DNA from: Peribacillus sp. FSL H8-0477
Lineage (GTDB): Bacteria; Bacillota; Bacilli; Bacillales; DSM-1321
DNA length: 64,000 nucleotides
Assembly: GCF_038002765.1 (NCBI RefSeq)
Contig: NZ_JBBODE010000002.1
Span: forward strand, 1,178,001-1,242,000
Direction: 5' to 3'
A program made the position numbers and the translations under genes. A model generated the notes under the pieces. The model worked only from the letters and a program-made list of their open reading frames with translations, was not told the DNA's origin and ran no database searches. Shown here piece after piece: positions 1 to 8,987 of the stretch (the stretch's first letter is position 1; the number at the start of each line of letters is the position of its first letter).

Positions 1-1161
1 AAAGGGGAAACAACAGAGTTATTTCTTGGAGCTCTTTTGGATGCAGCTGATCGAGGTGTCCGCATTCGCGTTTTATTGGATGGGATCTGTCATGGACTAA
101 GAGGCAAAATGAGCGATGCCCGTTATGCTCTGGCCTCACACAAAAACATTGAACTAAGGTATTATGAATCAGTTGATCTCTTGAGGCCTTGGACTTGGCA
201 TAACCGTCTCCATGATAAAATTATGACTGTTGATCAGAAGCTAAGTATCATTGGCGGCAGAAATATAGGGGATAAATATTTAGCAAAGAAACCTCCTGAA
301 GATTTTGTTTATGACCGCGACTTACTTATTTATAATGCTAAACAGGATACAGAAAGTGTTATTGTTCAAATGCACAGGTATATGAGTGATTTATGGAGTC
401 ATCCATTTACCGATAAACCATTTTCTGATCTTTCGAAACGGCAAATAAAAAAAGGGAAGCAAAGCAGTGCGGCGTTAACAAATACCTACAAAGAAGCTGT
501 TAGTGAAAAAAAGAAATTTGTCAGCTCATCTATTAATTGGGAAAAATCGAGTATAAAAGCCAATCATGTGTCATTTATACATAATCCGATTGAACGTTTC
601 CATAAGCAACCGATTGTCTGGCAAACACTTAGCATCCTTGCAGAAAGAGCACAAAAATCGGTCATCATACAAAGTCCCTATATCATTCCCACTAAGCCAA
701 TGAAAAAGGTTATACCACAAATAACAAATTCTTCAGCGGAATGGACGATTCTCACGAACTCTGTTAAATCAACGCCTAATATCATGGCCTTTTCCGGCTA
801 CCTTGAAACGAGAGATGACATCGTACAAACAGACGTAAAGCTATATGAGTATCAAAAACCGTATTCCATACACGGAAAATCAATTGTCTATGACCAGAAC
901 TTAAGTGCTGTCGGGTCATTTAATCTAGACTCACGCTCAGCCTTTTTAAATACCGACTCCATGGTCTTAATTGACAGCTCAGTATTTGCAGAACAGCTGA
1001 CTAAGGCCATAGAAAAGAAAATAACCAACAGTCTCCTTGTGGCAGAAAACAAACAATACATTGAGTCAGCCGAAGAACGAAAAGAAAAAGAACCTATTAT
1101 AAAGGGAACCTTCCTGCATGCCCTTTCGAAAATCACAATATTTTGGAGAAGACTTATTTAA
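1..1161 (+). CDS. Phospholipase D / cardiolipin synthase C-like protein, 5' partial
   Basis: The reading frame is already open at the first base of the window, so the N-terminus is missing; 386 codons are visible. It carries two phospholipase D HKD motifs: HDKIMTVD followed by IIGGRNIGD, and HGKSIVYD followed by GSFNLDSRS. The RPWTWHNRLHDK context and the GGRNIGD block resemble the ClsC (YmdC) branch of cardiolipin synthases, which transfer phosphatidyl groups between membrane lipids. An insert between the two halves (roughly codons 140-180) is Lys/Ser-rich and probably flexible. The gene ends just before a strong bidirectional terminator shared with the convergent ampS gene. Assignment to the PLD superfamily is secure; the exact lipid substrate is inferred. 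Confidence 0.85.
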   Translation, partial: KGETTELFLGALLDAADRGVRIRVLLDGICHGLRGKMSDARYALASHKNIELRYYESVDLLRPWTWHNRLHDKIMTVDQKLSIIGGRNIGDKYLAKKPPEDFVYDRDLLIYNAKQDTESVIVQMHRYMSDLWSHPFTDKPFSDLSKRQIKKGKQSSAALTNTYKEAVSEKKKFVSSSINWEKSSIKANHVSFIHNPIERFHKQPIVWQTLSILAERAQKSVIIQSPYIIPTKPMKKVIPQITNSSAEWTILTNSVKSTPNIMAFSGYLETRDDIVQTDVKLYEYQKPYSIHGKSIVYDQNLSAVGSFNLDSRSAFLNTDSMVLIDSSVFAEQLTKAIEKKITNSLLVAENKQYIESAEERKEKEPIIKGTFLHALSKITIFWRRLI

Positions 1162-1166
1162 TAAAT

Positions 1167-1210
1167 AAACCAGCTGCTGTTTCTAGGTAGAAACAGCAGC
1201 TGGTTTGTTT
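1167..1210. terminator. Bidirectional Rho-independent terminator
   Basis: An 18-bp perfect stem (1167-1184 with 1189-1206) closed by a 4-base loop is flanked by A-rich and T-rich tracts. It lies between the convergent PLD and ampS genes and can serve both strands. Confidence 0.9.
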
Positions 1211-1216
1211 TGTTTG

Positions 1217-2449
1217 TTAAAACGCCCAATCCCCATTACGGAAGACAGGTTCGCTTGATCCGTCGGGTTTGATACCGTCGATGTTCATTTTGGCTGAACC
1301 GATCATGAAGTCAACATGTGTAAGGCTTTCGTTAAGGCCATTTTCGGCAAGTTCCTGTTGATTCATTGTTTTTCCGCCTTCAATACAGAAAGCATAAGAG
1401 CTTCCGATAGCTAGATGGTTAGAGGCGTTTTCGTCGAATAGGGTGTTGTAGAATAGAATATTCGATTCAGAAATAGGTGAATGGAAGGGTACTAGTGCAA
1501 CTTCGCCAAGGTAGTGGGAGCCTTCGTCAGTTTCAACCAATTGCTTAAGTATTTCTTCACCTTGTTCGGCTTTGACGTCAACAATCCGCCCCTCTTTAAA
1601 GGTAATACTGAAGTGGTTGATAATATTCCCACTGTAGCTAAGTGGTTTAGTACTCGTAACGGTTCCGTTTACACCTGTTTTTAATGGAACAGTGAACACT
1701 TCTTCGGTCGGCATATTCGCCATGAAGGAATGTCCTTTTTCATTAATGCTGCCAGCGCCAACCCAAAGATGTTTTTCTGGAAGTTCAATGGTTAAATCAG
1801 TGCCAGGTGCGGTATAGTGCAATTTTTGATAATTTTTTTCATTTAGGTAGTCCACTTTTTCATGAAGTGTATCATCATGTTTTTTCCATGCTTCTACTGG
1901 TTGGTCTACATCAGCTCTTGTAGCGGTGAAGATTGCATCCCAAAGCTTTTCTATTCTATTTTCTTCTGCTTCATCTGGGAAGACTTTATCTGCCCAAGCT
2001 TGCGATGGGACGGCTACGATTGACCAGCTGATTTTGTCTGATTGCATATATTGACGCCATTTCTTCAATGCCATTCCGGAAGCTTTTTGGGAATTGGCAA
2101 TCCGTTCCCTTTTGACGTTTTTTAATAGGTCAGGACTGCTGGAAATGACTGATAAGAAAGCTGCTCCATTTTCGGATAGCTCAATGGTTTCTTTTGCACG
2201 CCATTCGGGATATTCGTTGAAAATTTCATCAGGAGCCAATTCAAATTTGGTTCGATTAACGATATCATCATTCCAATTCACAATCACGTTACGGGCGCCA
2301 ATTTCATAGGCTTTTCTGACTATAATACGAACAAGCTCTGCCCCTTCAAGTGTCGAGTTGACAACGAGAGTCTGCCCAGGCTGTACATTGACGCCGACTT
2401 TTACGGCAAGTTCAGCATAATTTTCTAAATTCTCTTTAAAGCGATTCAT
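1217..2449 (-). CDS. ampS: M29 family aminopeptidase (AmpS-like)
   Basis: The 410-residue product has the length and sequence character of AmpS / aminopeptidase T, a metal-dependent (Co/Zn) cytosolic exopeptidase that removes N-terminal amino acids from peptides. Visible family blocks include VNVQPGQTLVVNS near the N-terminus, WVGAGSINEKGHSFMANMP in the middle, and HVDFMIGS near the end (metal ligands come from Glu/His/Asp in this half). I place the start at the ATG at 2449. The AAAGGGG ribosome site at 2460-2466 is 10 bases away from it, whereas an upstream TTG at 2455 would sit almost on the site. It is transcribed alone, convergent with the PLD gene. Confidence 0.9.
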   Translation of the reverse strand: MNRFKENLENYAELAVKVGVNVQPGQTLVVNSTLEGAELVRIIVRKAYEIGARNVIVNWNDDIVNRTKFELAPDEIFNEYPEWRAKETIELSENGAAFLSVISSSPDLLKNVKRERIANSQKASGMALKKWRQYMQSDKISWSIVAVPSQAWADKVFPDEAEENRIEKLWDAIFTATRADVDQPVEAWKKHDDTLHEKVDYLNEKNYQKLHYTAPGTDLTIELPEKHLWVGAGSINEKGHSFMANMPTEEVFTVPLKTGVNGTVTSTKPLSYSGNIINHFSITFKEGRIVDVKAEQGEEILKQLVETDEGSHYLGEVALVPFHSPISESNILFYNTLFDENASNHLAIGSSYAFCIEGGKTMNQQELAENGLNESLTHVDFMIGSAKMNIDGIKPDGSSEPVFRNGDWAF

Positions 2450-2708
2450 AGTCAAATATCCCCTTTCAAAATCATCTATTTTATTGTAGCTATAAATTCA
2501 GAAAAAAGAAACTTTTTCAACTGTTTTCCTTTAAGATAAGATGGTTTTGTCGAATATTAAAGGAAAATATACTTTTTTAACTATTCGTTGTATGTTTTTG
2601 AATAATAAATAAATCAAATGGCACAGGGGATAAGTGTAAAAAATTGGTATAATAAAAACGTACAGGTTTCCTAGCCCGCAACTTCCCATTATAGGAGGTA
2701 TGTCGGTT

Positions 2709-2912
2709 ATGCTGAAAAGGCAAAAGAACCCGCGTATTACCAAAAAAGCAGCCGAGGCTTATAAAACAAAATGTGAAGGATATTCACTGGTTATTAGAGC
2801 ATGGATGCCGGCTATCCTCTTAGTTATTGTGATCACGGCAGTTATTTTGCTCGCTTCATTAGGGATTGATCCTACGGTGATGATGCCGGTGTTGTCAATT
2901 CTGGGTAAATAG
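2709..2912 (+). CDS. Small single-pass membrane protein, unknown function
   Basis: This is a 67-residue protein with a basic N-terminal third (KRQKNPRITKKAAEAYKTK) and then one hydrophobic segment at about residues 33-53. An AGGAGG site at 2693-2698 is 10 bases upstream of the ATG at 2709. An in-frame ATG at 2700 is too close to be used. The topology predicts a cytoplasmic N-terminus and an extracytoplasmic C-terminal tail. I do not recognise the family. The good ribosome site and the clean basic-then-hydrophobic pattern argue that it is real. Confidence 0.6.
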   Translation: MLKRQKNPRITKKAAEAYKTKCEGYSLVIRAWMPAILLVIVITAVILLASLGIDPTVMMPVLSILGK

Positions 2913-3545
2913 ACAGTACGAATAGTCAGCACGTTTTTTATACAAAACTCCCGTCGCTCAATTCACTGGAAACCTGTTATTCATAAGGAGATTGCAAGAA
3001 TTATACGGATGCAAGAGGCAACGCCGAAGGGAATTGCCTATCCACCTGTCAATCGCTTTACTCGCCGGGGCTAGGATGTATAAGGCAAGCTTTCTTCTAT
3101 GATTGGGTTGATTATAAAAAAGAAAACGGAGACAGCTGCCACTGTCTCCGTTTTCTTATGGACTTTTAAAGCAGAAGCGAAGGGTATTTTTTTTCCTTTA
3201 TGGAAGAAAGATTCCTGCCCGCCTCGGCATGCTCGAAAGCAAAAGTATACCCTTTATTAGTATATCACTGGTCAAGACTTTTTAAACATTACATTCTTTA
3301 CAAAATATTGGAAATGTGAGAATCTAATTTGAAATACTTCATCTAAATTGACAGCTTTGTTAAGGATGTTTCATTGGTGCCTTATTTTAAGAATATCTGT
3401 GCCAACTAGTTAAAAGTAATGTACCTCAAAACCTCTTTGTTAATAGGATAAACAAGAGAGATAGAACTCGATGGGGAAGAAGATTATTGCCCTAACATAG
3501 ATTATTCCGTAAGACAATGTAAATAAAGAAGGGGGGCGGTCCCGC
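2913..3545. other. Intergenic region of 633 bp
   Basis: Apart from the hairpin terminator at 3122-3160 I see no RNA gene or convincing ORF. A 53-codon open frame at about 2915-3073 ends in KGIAYPPVNRFTRRG but has no start codon with a ribosome site, and could be a gene relic. The rest is AT-rich. Confidence 0.5.
3122..3162. terminator. Rho-independent terminator
   Basis: The inverted repeat GAAAACGGAGACA / TGTCTCCGTTTTC (3122-3134 and 3143-3155) has an 8-base loop and a following T-rich run. Confidence 0.8.
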
Positions 3546-4694
3546 GTGAAAGATCTCATTAATCAGCTGAAACCAGAATTAAATGATGTATTTGAACATT
3601 TACATCAAATTCCGGAAGTTGGTTGGCAGGAGCATAACACAACCGCCTATATAGCTGACTATTTATATAAAAAGGGGTTTAGGGTGCGGACATTTCCAGA
3701 CTGTACAGGATTATTTGTAGAAGTCGGTAAAGGCGATTTATGCATCGCGGTTCGTACGGATATTGATGCATTATGGCAGGAAGTAGATGGGGAGTTCAAG
3801 GCGAATCATTCCTGCGGTCATGATGCACATATGACGATGATCATTGGGACGATGCTTCTGATGAAGAAACTGGGTTTTCCTTCAGGTATTCGTTTTAAAT
3901 TCATTTTTCAGCCCGCGGAAGAAAAGGGCAGCGGAGCGCTTAAACTAATTGATTTGGGAATAATGGATGATGTGAATTTCTTATATGGTGTTCATCTTCG
4001 TCCTATACAGGAAATGGCGGATGGGTTTGCCTCACCGGCAATCTACCACGGTGCCTCTAGATTCATTGAAGGCAGAATTATTGGTGAAGATGCTCATGGT
4101 GCTCGTCCGCATCTTGGTCATAATGCAATAGAGATTGGGGCTAAACTGATTCAAGAAATACAAGGCATACATCTTGATCCAATGGTACCTTACTCTGCAA
4201 AATTAACTAAATTTCTAGCAGGAGGCAGTTCAGGTAATATCATTCCCGGCAAGGCAGCGTTTAGTATCGATGTCAGGGCACAAAACAATCAAACCATTGA
4301 AGCACTTTATTCCAGAATCGAAGCCATAGCAGACTCACTTTCAAGCCTTCATGATGTAAAAATACCGCTTGAAATAATGGGGAATACAGCTGCAGCCCGC
4401 GTAGGTGCTGCGGCTAAAGAATCAATGAAATCAGCTATTATTGATACGATTGGAAAAGAAAAATTGATTGATCCAATTGTCACTTCCGGCGGGGAAGATT
4501 TTCACTTTTATACGTTAAAAGGGCCTGGTATTCAGGCTGCGATGCTTGGACTTGGCTGCGGTCTTACACCGGGCCTTCACCATCCACAAATGATATTTAA
4601 CCGTGAAGCTATGTATACGGGCATTGAAATTCTGACAAAAACGGTTATAAATACAGCTAAAGCTCATCAAGTAAATGCAAAAAAAACACGTTAA
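3546..4694 (+). CDS. M20 family amidohydrolase (N-acyl-amino-acid / hippurate hydrolase type)
   Basis: The 382-residue zinc amidohydrolase belongs to the M20D group, which cleaves acyl groups from amino acids (hippuricase, N-acetyl-diaminopimelate deacetylase, indole-acetyl amino acid hydrolase). Metal-site motifs are visible: SCGHDAHM at about residues 90-97, PAEEKGSGA at about 125-133 with the catalytic Glu pair, GVHL at about 151, and the C-terminal HHPQM. The central dimerisation lid domain starts at GASRFIEGRI. The start is a GTG at 3546 behind an AAGGGGGGCGG ribosome site. It lies alone, followed by its own terminator. The exact substrate cannot be read from sequence. Confidence 0.88.
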   Translation: MKDLINQLKPELNDVFEHLHQIPEVGWQEHNTTAYIADYLYKKGFRVRTFPDCTGLFVEVGKGDLCIAVRTDIDALWQEVDGEFKANHSCGHDAHMTMIIGTMLLMKKLGFPSGIRFKFIFQPAEEKGSGALKLIDLGIMDDVNFLYGVHLRPIQEMADGFASPAIYHGASRFIEGRIIGEDAHGARPHLGHNAIEIGAKLIQEIQGIHLDPMVPYSAKLTKFLAGGSSGNIIPGKAAFSIDVRAQNNQTIEALYSRIEAIADSLSSLHDVKIPLEIMGNTAAARVGAAAKESMKSAIIDTIGKEKLIDPIVTSGGEDFHFYTLKGPGIQAAMLGLGCGLTPGLHHPQMIFNREAMYTGIEILTKTVINTAKAHQVNAKKTR

Positions 4695-4725
4695 CTTAAT
4701 GAATAGTTAACGTGCTTTTTTTGTA
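4684..4725. terminator. Bidirectional Rho-independent terminator
   Basis: The stem CACGTTAAC / GTTAACGTG (4687-4695 and 4706-4714) is flanked by A and T runs. It lies between the M20 gene and the convergent aldehyde dehydrogenase gene. Confidence 0.85.
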
Positions 4726-4736
4726 TTAAATCATAA

Positions 4737-6221
4737 TCAACCTAAGTTAATCCACACACTTTTCACTTCAGTGTAGTTATTAAGTGCGTAGGAGCCCATT
4801 TCACGACCCATACCTGATTGCTTGTATCCGCCAAATGGTGAAGCGGCATCAAAGGCATTGTAGCAGTTAACCCAGACAGTACCAGCGCGAAGCTTGCTTG
4901 CTACATAATGGGCATTGGATATATCACGTGTCCAAAGACCCGCAGCCAGACCATAGTCACTTTCATTTGCCCGTTTAATCACCTCATCTATATCATCATA
5001 AGGCATTGCAGCGATAACCGGCCCAAAGATTTCTTCTTTTGCAATTGTCATTTCATCATTAACGGCAGCAAAAATTGTTGGTGATACAAAGTAACCATCG
5101 TCTTGTGGTTTGCTTCCGCCAACGAGAACTTCTGCACCTTCACTAACGCCTTTTTCAATGTAATTTAACACTCGATTTTGCTGTTCTTGGGATACAAGCG
5201 GTCCAATTTGTGTGTTTGGATCAAGACCAGCACCTTGTTTAATGTTCTTCGCATGGGAAGCCATATCAGCGACGACATTATCATAGTGTTTTTTCTGTAT
5301 AAAGACACGGGAACCAGCACAGCAAACTTGTCCTTGGTTAAACATAACTCCGTTCAATGCACCTGGAATGGCTTTTGAGAAATCCGCATCTGGGAGAATG
5401 ATATTAGGTGATTTTCCGCCAAGCTCTAGTGTCACCCGTTTTAGAGAGTAAGCCGCGGAACGCATAATAGATTTTCCAACTTCAGTTGAACCAGTAAAGG
5501 CAATTTTATTGACTTGTGGATGATCGACAAGTGCTTGCCCAGCTGTTTCACCGAATCCTGGCACAATATTAATGACTCCATCAGGGAATCCGGCTTCCTG
5601 AATAAGCTCTGCCAGGTAAAGAGCAGATAGTGGAGTTTGTTCAGCAGGTTTTAAAACCACTGTACATCCTGTGGCCAGTGCTGCACCAAGTTTCCACATT
5701 GCCATGAGTAAAGGGAAGTTCCACGGAATAATTTGTCCAACAACGCCAACTGCTTCATGACGTGTGTAATTAAAGTAATTGCCGGCAACAGGAATCGTTT
5801 GACCAACGATTTTTGTAGACCAGCCAGCATAATATCTCATATGTTCAACAGCGAGCGGAACATCTGCGTTTGTCGTTTCACTAATAGGCTTTCCGTTATC
5901 AAGTGTTTCTAATTGAGCGAGTTCGGTTTTATTTGCTTCCATAAGATCAGCAAGCTTATACATTAATCTACTACGCGAAGCAGCACTCATTTTAGACCAT
6001 TCACCTTCATCAAAGGCTTTCCGTGCTGCTTTAACCGCTAAATCAATATCTGCTTTATCTGCTTCATATACATCAGCAAGTACTTCCCCTGTCGCAGGGT
6101 TGGGAGTGGAAAAGGTTTTTCCTGAGGCGCTCTCAACGAATTTACCATTAATAAAGAGTTTCTTAGGACCTTTTAAAAACTGCTGTACCTTCTCATTGAC
6201 TTCTAACGTAAGATTTGTCAT
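4737..6221 (-). CDS. dhaS: NAD(P)-dependent aldehyde dehydrogenase (DhaS-like)
   Basis: The 494-residue ALDH superfamily enzyme oxidises aldehydes to acids. The full set of signature motifs is present: IIPWNFPLLMA, the coenzyme-binding FTGSTEVGK, the general-base LELGGKSPN and the catalytic cysteine in GQVCCAGSR (about residue 300), then EEIFGPV near the C-terminus. Length and sequence resemble B. subtilis DhaS; the natural substrate is uncertain. A good ribosome site (GAGGAGGG) precedes the ATG at 6221. A sigma-A promoter and a perfect cre site lie upstream, so the gene is probably repressed by CcpA on preferred sugars. Confidence 0.9.
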   Translation of the reverse strand: MTNLTLEVNEKVQQFLKGPKKLFINGKFVESASGKTFSTPNPATGEVLADVYEADKADIDLAVKAARKAFDEGEWSKMSAASRSRLMYKLADLMEANKTELAQLETLDNGKPISETTNADVPLAVEHMRYYAGWSTKIVGQTIPVAGNYFNYTRHEAVGVVGQIIPWNFPLLMAMWKLGAALATGCTVVLKPAEQTPLSALYLAELIQEAGFPDGVINIVPGFGETAGQALVDHPQVNKIAFTGSTEVGKSIMRSAAYSLKRVTLELGGKSPNIILPDADFSKAIPGALNGVMFNQGQVCCAGSRVFIQKKHYDNVVADMASHAKNIKQGAGLDPNTQIGPLVSQEQQNRVLNYIEKGVSEGAEVLVGGSKPQDDGYFVSPTIFAAVNDEMTIAKEEIFGPVIAAMPYDDIDEVIKRANESDYGLAAGLWTRDISNAHYVASKLRAGTVWVNCYNAFDAASPFGGYKQSGMGREMGSYALNNYTEVKSVWINLG

Positions 6222-6279
6222 GAATACCCTCCTCGAATTTTAGCTGGATAGATGAGTAAATCTTGTTGTATGTAATGAA

Positions 6280-6293
6280 TGAAAGCGTTTTCT
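6280..6293. promoter_or_regulatory. cre site (CcpA operator) for the aldehyde dehydrogenase gene
   Basis: TGAAAGCGTTTTCT matches the Bacillus catabolite-responsive element consensus TGWAARCGYTWNCW at every position. It lies just downstream of the predicted transcription start of the minus-strand promoter, a typical location for repression. Confidence 0.8.
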
Positions 6294-6304
6294 CAACCTT
6301 GTTA

Positions 6305-6333
6305 ATCATACCGAAATTGATACTAGTTTTCAA
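6305..6333 (-). promoter_or_regulatory. Sigma-A promoter for the aldehyde dehydrogenase gene
   Basis: Read on the minus strand, a TTGAAA -35 (6328-6333) is separated by exactly 17 bases from a TATGAT -10 (6305-6310). The cre site follows 11 bases downstream. Confidence 0.75.
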
Positions 6334-6592
6334 TAAACAAATACCAACACGATTCTTACATACTATAGGAAATTGTCGAATTGGGTAAAATAGACTGGAT
6401 TATGAGGGTGAGAGGTAAGTGGATTCGAAGGAAAACTAGACATAAAAAAAGACAGATATTGTATCTGAAGTTTAGGTATGGTACATTTATAGGTAATGGA
6501 ATAATAAGTATAAAAATATATATTTATCCTAATTTACATTATATATCAATGGAAAGTAGATGTCAATATATTTTATAAAAAGGAGTGGTTTG

Positions 6593-8917
6593 ATGGCGGA
6601 CTGGGAGTTAGAGAAAATTCACGAACAAAATAGGGTGAATGAATTGAAGCGAAAGGTACACTACGAATCAAATCGGCTGCAGAAACTTCTCGGTACTGCT
6701 GGTTCTGAAATCAAATCGATTAAGAAAAACTTTTGGGATGATGTTACTGTGAATTTGGAAGATGCGCATGAAGCAGCAGAAACACATGCAAGCATCCGGC
6801 AGCAGTCTGAGCTGTTATCTGAACGTGAAAGGCGGCATAAACATTCTATTGAGCAGGTTAAATTGTTAAACCGTTTAGTGAAGACTCCTTATTTTGGGCG
6901 GATTGATTTTCTTGAAACGGATGAAAAAAATGTCGAACAAATCTACATCGGGGTAGGTTCCTTTTATGATGAAGAAAGTTCTTCATTTTTAGTTTATGAC
7001 TGGAGGGCGCCTATTTCTAGTGTGTATTATGATTATTCAGTGGGACCGGCTAGGTACGAGGCTCCTGAAGGAATAATTGCAGGTACGTTGGAGTTGAAAC
7101 GGCAATTTGTCATCCGAAGTGGTGAAATTATAAGTATGTTTGATACGGGGATAACAATTGGTGATGAATTGCTCCAGAAAGTTTTGGGGAAACAGGCGGA
7201 TTCGCAAATGAAAAGCATTGTAGCCACCATTCAGAAAGAGCAGAATACGATTATTAGAAATACGAAAAGCAGACTTCTTATTGTACATGGGGCAGCCGGC
7301 AGCGGAAAAACATCGGCTGCACTACAACGAGCAGCCTATCTTTTATATCGATTCCGGGATCAGCTTAGCAGTGAACAATTACTATTATTTTCGCCTAATC
7401 CACTATTTAATAGTTATGTATCTAGTGTCTTGCCTGAACTTGGTGAAGCAAATATGCAGCAAACGACTTTCCAGCAGTATTTAAATCAGCGTTTGGGTGA
7501 TGTATTTGACATTGAAGATCTTTTTCAGCAAATGGAATATGTATTGAGTTCAATTGATGATGAAGAATATGAAGCAAGACTAGAGGGAATTCGTTTTAAA
7601 TCCTCACAAACTTTTTTACAAGAAATTGACTTCCTGTTAAATACTTTGAAACAAGCTGGGATGATCTTTAAACCGATATATTTTAGAAGGGAGAAAATCT
7701 TTTCTGCAGAAGAAATCTATCAATATTTCTATCAACTAGGTAATGAACTATCCTTGCCTGCTAGAATGAATTTGACTGTTGATAAAATACGTAAAGAGGT
7801 AAGAAAAAGAGAGCTGGAAGAACGTAAGAAGGCTTGGGTAGAAGAAGAAATGCAGTATCTTGATAAAGGTGAATATCTTAAAAGCTATCGTAAGTCTCTT
7901 AAAGCTGAGGAACATGAATTCAATGGAATAGACAGTGAAACGCAATATCTTGCATCGGCGATAGTGAAAAAACGATTTAAGAGTCTTTATAGAAAAATTA
8001 ATGAGTTTGCTTTTGTAGATACAGAGGCAATCTATCGAACATTATTTGAGGTGAAACATAAGAAAGAGGTAAATCATTGGGGACTAGTATGCAAACAGTC
8101 TATCGAGGAAATGGATCAGGGGAGACTCTTCTACGAAGATGCAACACCTTATTTATATTTAAAAGATCAACTTGAAGGCTTTAAGGTTAACACAAGGGTG
8201 CGTTATTTGTTTATTGATGAGGCTCAGGACTATTCTTCCTTTCAATTTGCTTTTTTAGCGAAACTTTTCCCCCATTGCAAAATGACCATTTTAGGAGATC
8301 CTAATCAGACTATCGTTGCTCATGGTGAAATGATAGGAGGAACAGATGTCTTAACATCACTCTTCACAGAAGCAGAAACCGAGAAGGTTGTGTTAAAAAG
8401 AAGTTACCGTTCTACTAAAGAAATCGTCCAATTCACCCGAGAAATCGTAAAAGACGGGGGAAGCATTGAGCCCTTTAATCGACCAGGTCAAAAACCAGTA
8501 GTATTCACAGTCAAAGACGAGCAGCAATACATGTTATGTTTAGAAAAAGCGATTCAACGCTTACAAGACCTGGGGCTTCAAAATATTGCTTTAATAGGAA
8601 AGAATGCTGCTGAAAGTGAAAATGTCTATAAAGAATTAAAGAGTAAATTGGAGATCAAACTAGTGAGTAAAGGTAAGTCTGAATTTGAAGATGGACTCCT
8701 TGTGATTCCGACGTATCTAGCGAAGGGCATTGAGTTTGATGCGGTGATTATCCTGAATGCTTCGAAGGATCGATATTACTTAGAAAGGGAACGAAACCTT
8801 TTTTATACATCGTGCACAAGAGCCATGCATGAGCTTTGCTTGATTTCCATCGGGGCTGTTTCGCCGTTTATCTCCGAGATGAGTAAAGGCTTGTATACAG
8901 GTGTAAAGTGGTGTTAA
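6593..8917 (+). CDS. helD: RNA polymerase recycling motor HelD
   Basis: The 774-residue UvrD/Rep-like superfamily 1 ATPase binds stalled RNA polymerase and releases it from nucleic acid. The N-terminal ~80 residues (LEKIHEQNRVNELKRKVHYE onward) form the long coiled coil that enters the secondary channel. Walker A GAAGSGKTSAA lies at about residue 233, Walker B LFIDEAQDYS at about 539, the GDPNQTI motif at about 567, and the C-terminal GIEFDAVII and FYTSCTRA motifs follow. I chose the ATG at 6593 because AAGGAG at 6579-6584 is 8 bases upstream; this gives the family's usual length. The 371 bp before it hold the dehydrogenase promoter and otherwise AT-rich DNA without an evident gene. Confidence 0.92.
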   Translation: MADWELEKIHEQNRVNELKRKVHYESNRLQKLLGTAGSEIKSIKKNFWDDVTVNLEDAHEAAETHASIRQQSELLSERERRHKHSIEQVKLLNRLVKTPYFGRIDFLETDEKNVEQIYIGVGSFYDEESSSFLVYDWRAPISSVYYDYSVGPARYEAPEGIIAGTLELKRQFVIRSGEIISMFDTGITIGDELLQKVLGKQADSQMKSIVATIQKEQNTIIRNTKSRLLIVHGAAGSGKTSAALQRAAYLLYRFRDQLSSEQLLLFSPNPLFNSYVSSVLPELGEANMQQTTFQQYLNQRLGDVFDIEDLFQQMEYVLSSIDDEEYEARLEGIRFKSSQTFLQEIDFLLNTLKQAGMIFKPIYFRREKIFSAEEIYQYFYQLGNELSLPARMNLTVDKIRKEVRKRELEERKKAWVEEEMQYLDKGEYLKSYRKSLKAEEHEFNGIDSETQYLASAIVKKRFKSLYRKINEFAFVDTEAIYRTLFEVKHKKEVNHWGLVCKQSIEEMDQGRLFYEDATPYLYLKDQLEGFKVNTRVRYLFIDEAQDYSSFQFAFLAKLFPHCKMTILGDPNQTIVAHGEMIGGTDVLTSLFTEAETEKVVLKRSYRSTKEIVQFTREIVKDGGSIEPFNRPGQKPVVFTVKDEQQYMLCLEKAIQRLQDLGLQNIALIGKNAAESENVYKELKSKLEIKLVSKGKSEFEDGLLVIPTYLAKGIEFDAVIILNASKDRYYLERERNLFYTSCTRAMHELCLISIGAVSPFISEMSKGLYTGVKWC

Positions 8918-8987
8918 GATATACTTTGTAATTATCATTTATATAAAATGGAAAAGTTGCATTGTTTTAACGTCTCAGGAGGAAAAT

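Noticed and set aside
2915..3073. 53-codon open frame ending KGIAYPPVNRFTRRG
   Set aside because: Looks protein-like, but the only ATG is 17 bases from an AAGGAG site and the upstream frame has no start; at most a relic.
6381..6578. 65-codon ORF before helD
   Set aside because: No ribosome site, Arg/Lys/Ile-rich composition of AT-rich non-coding DNA.
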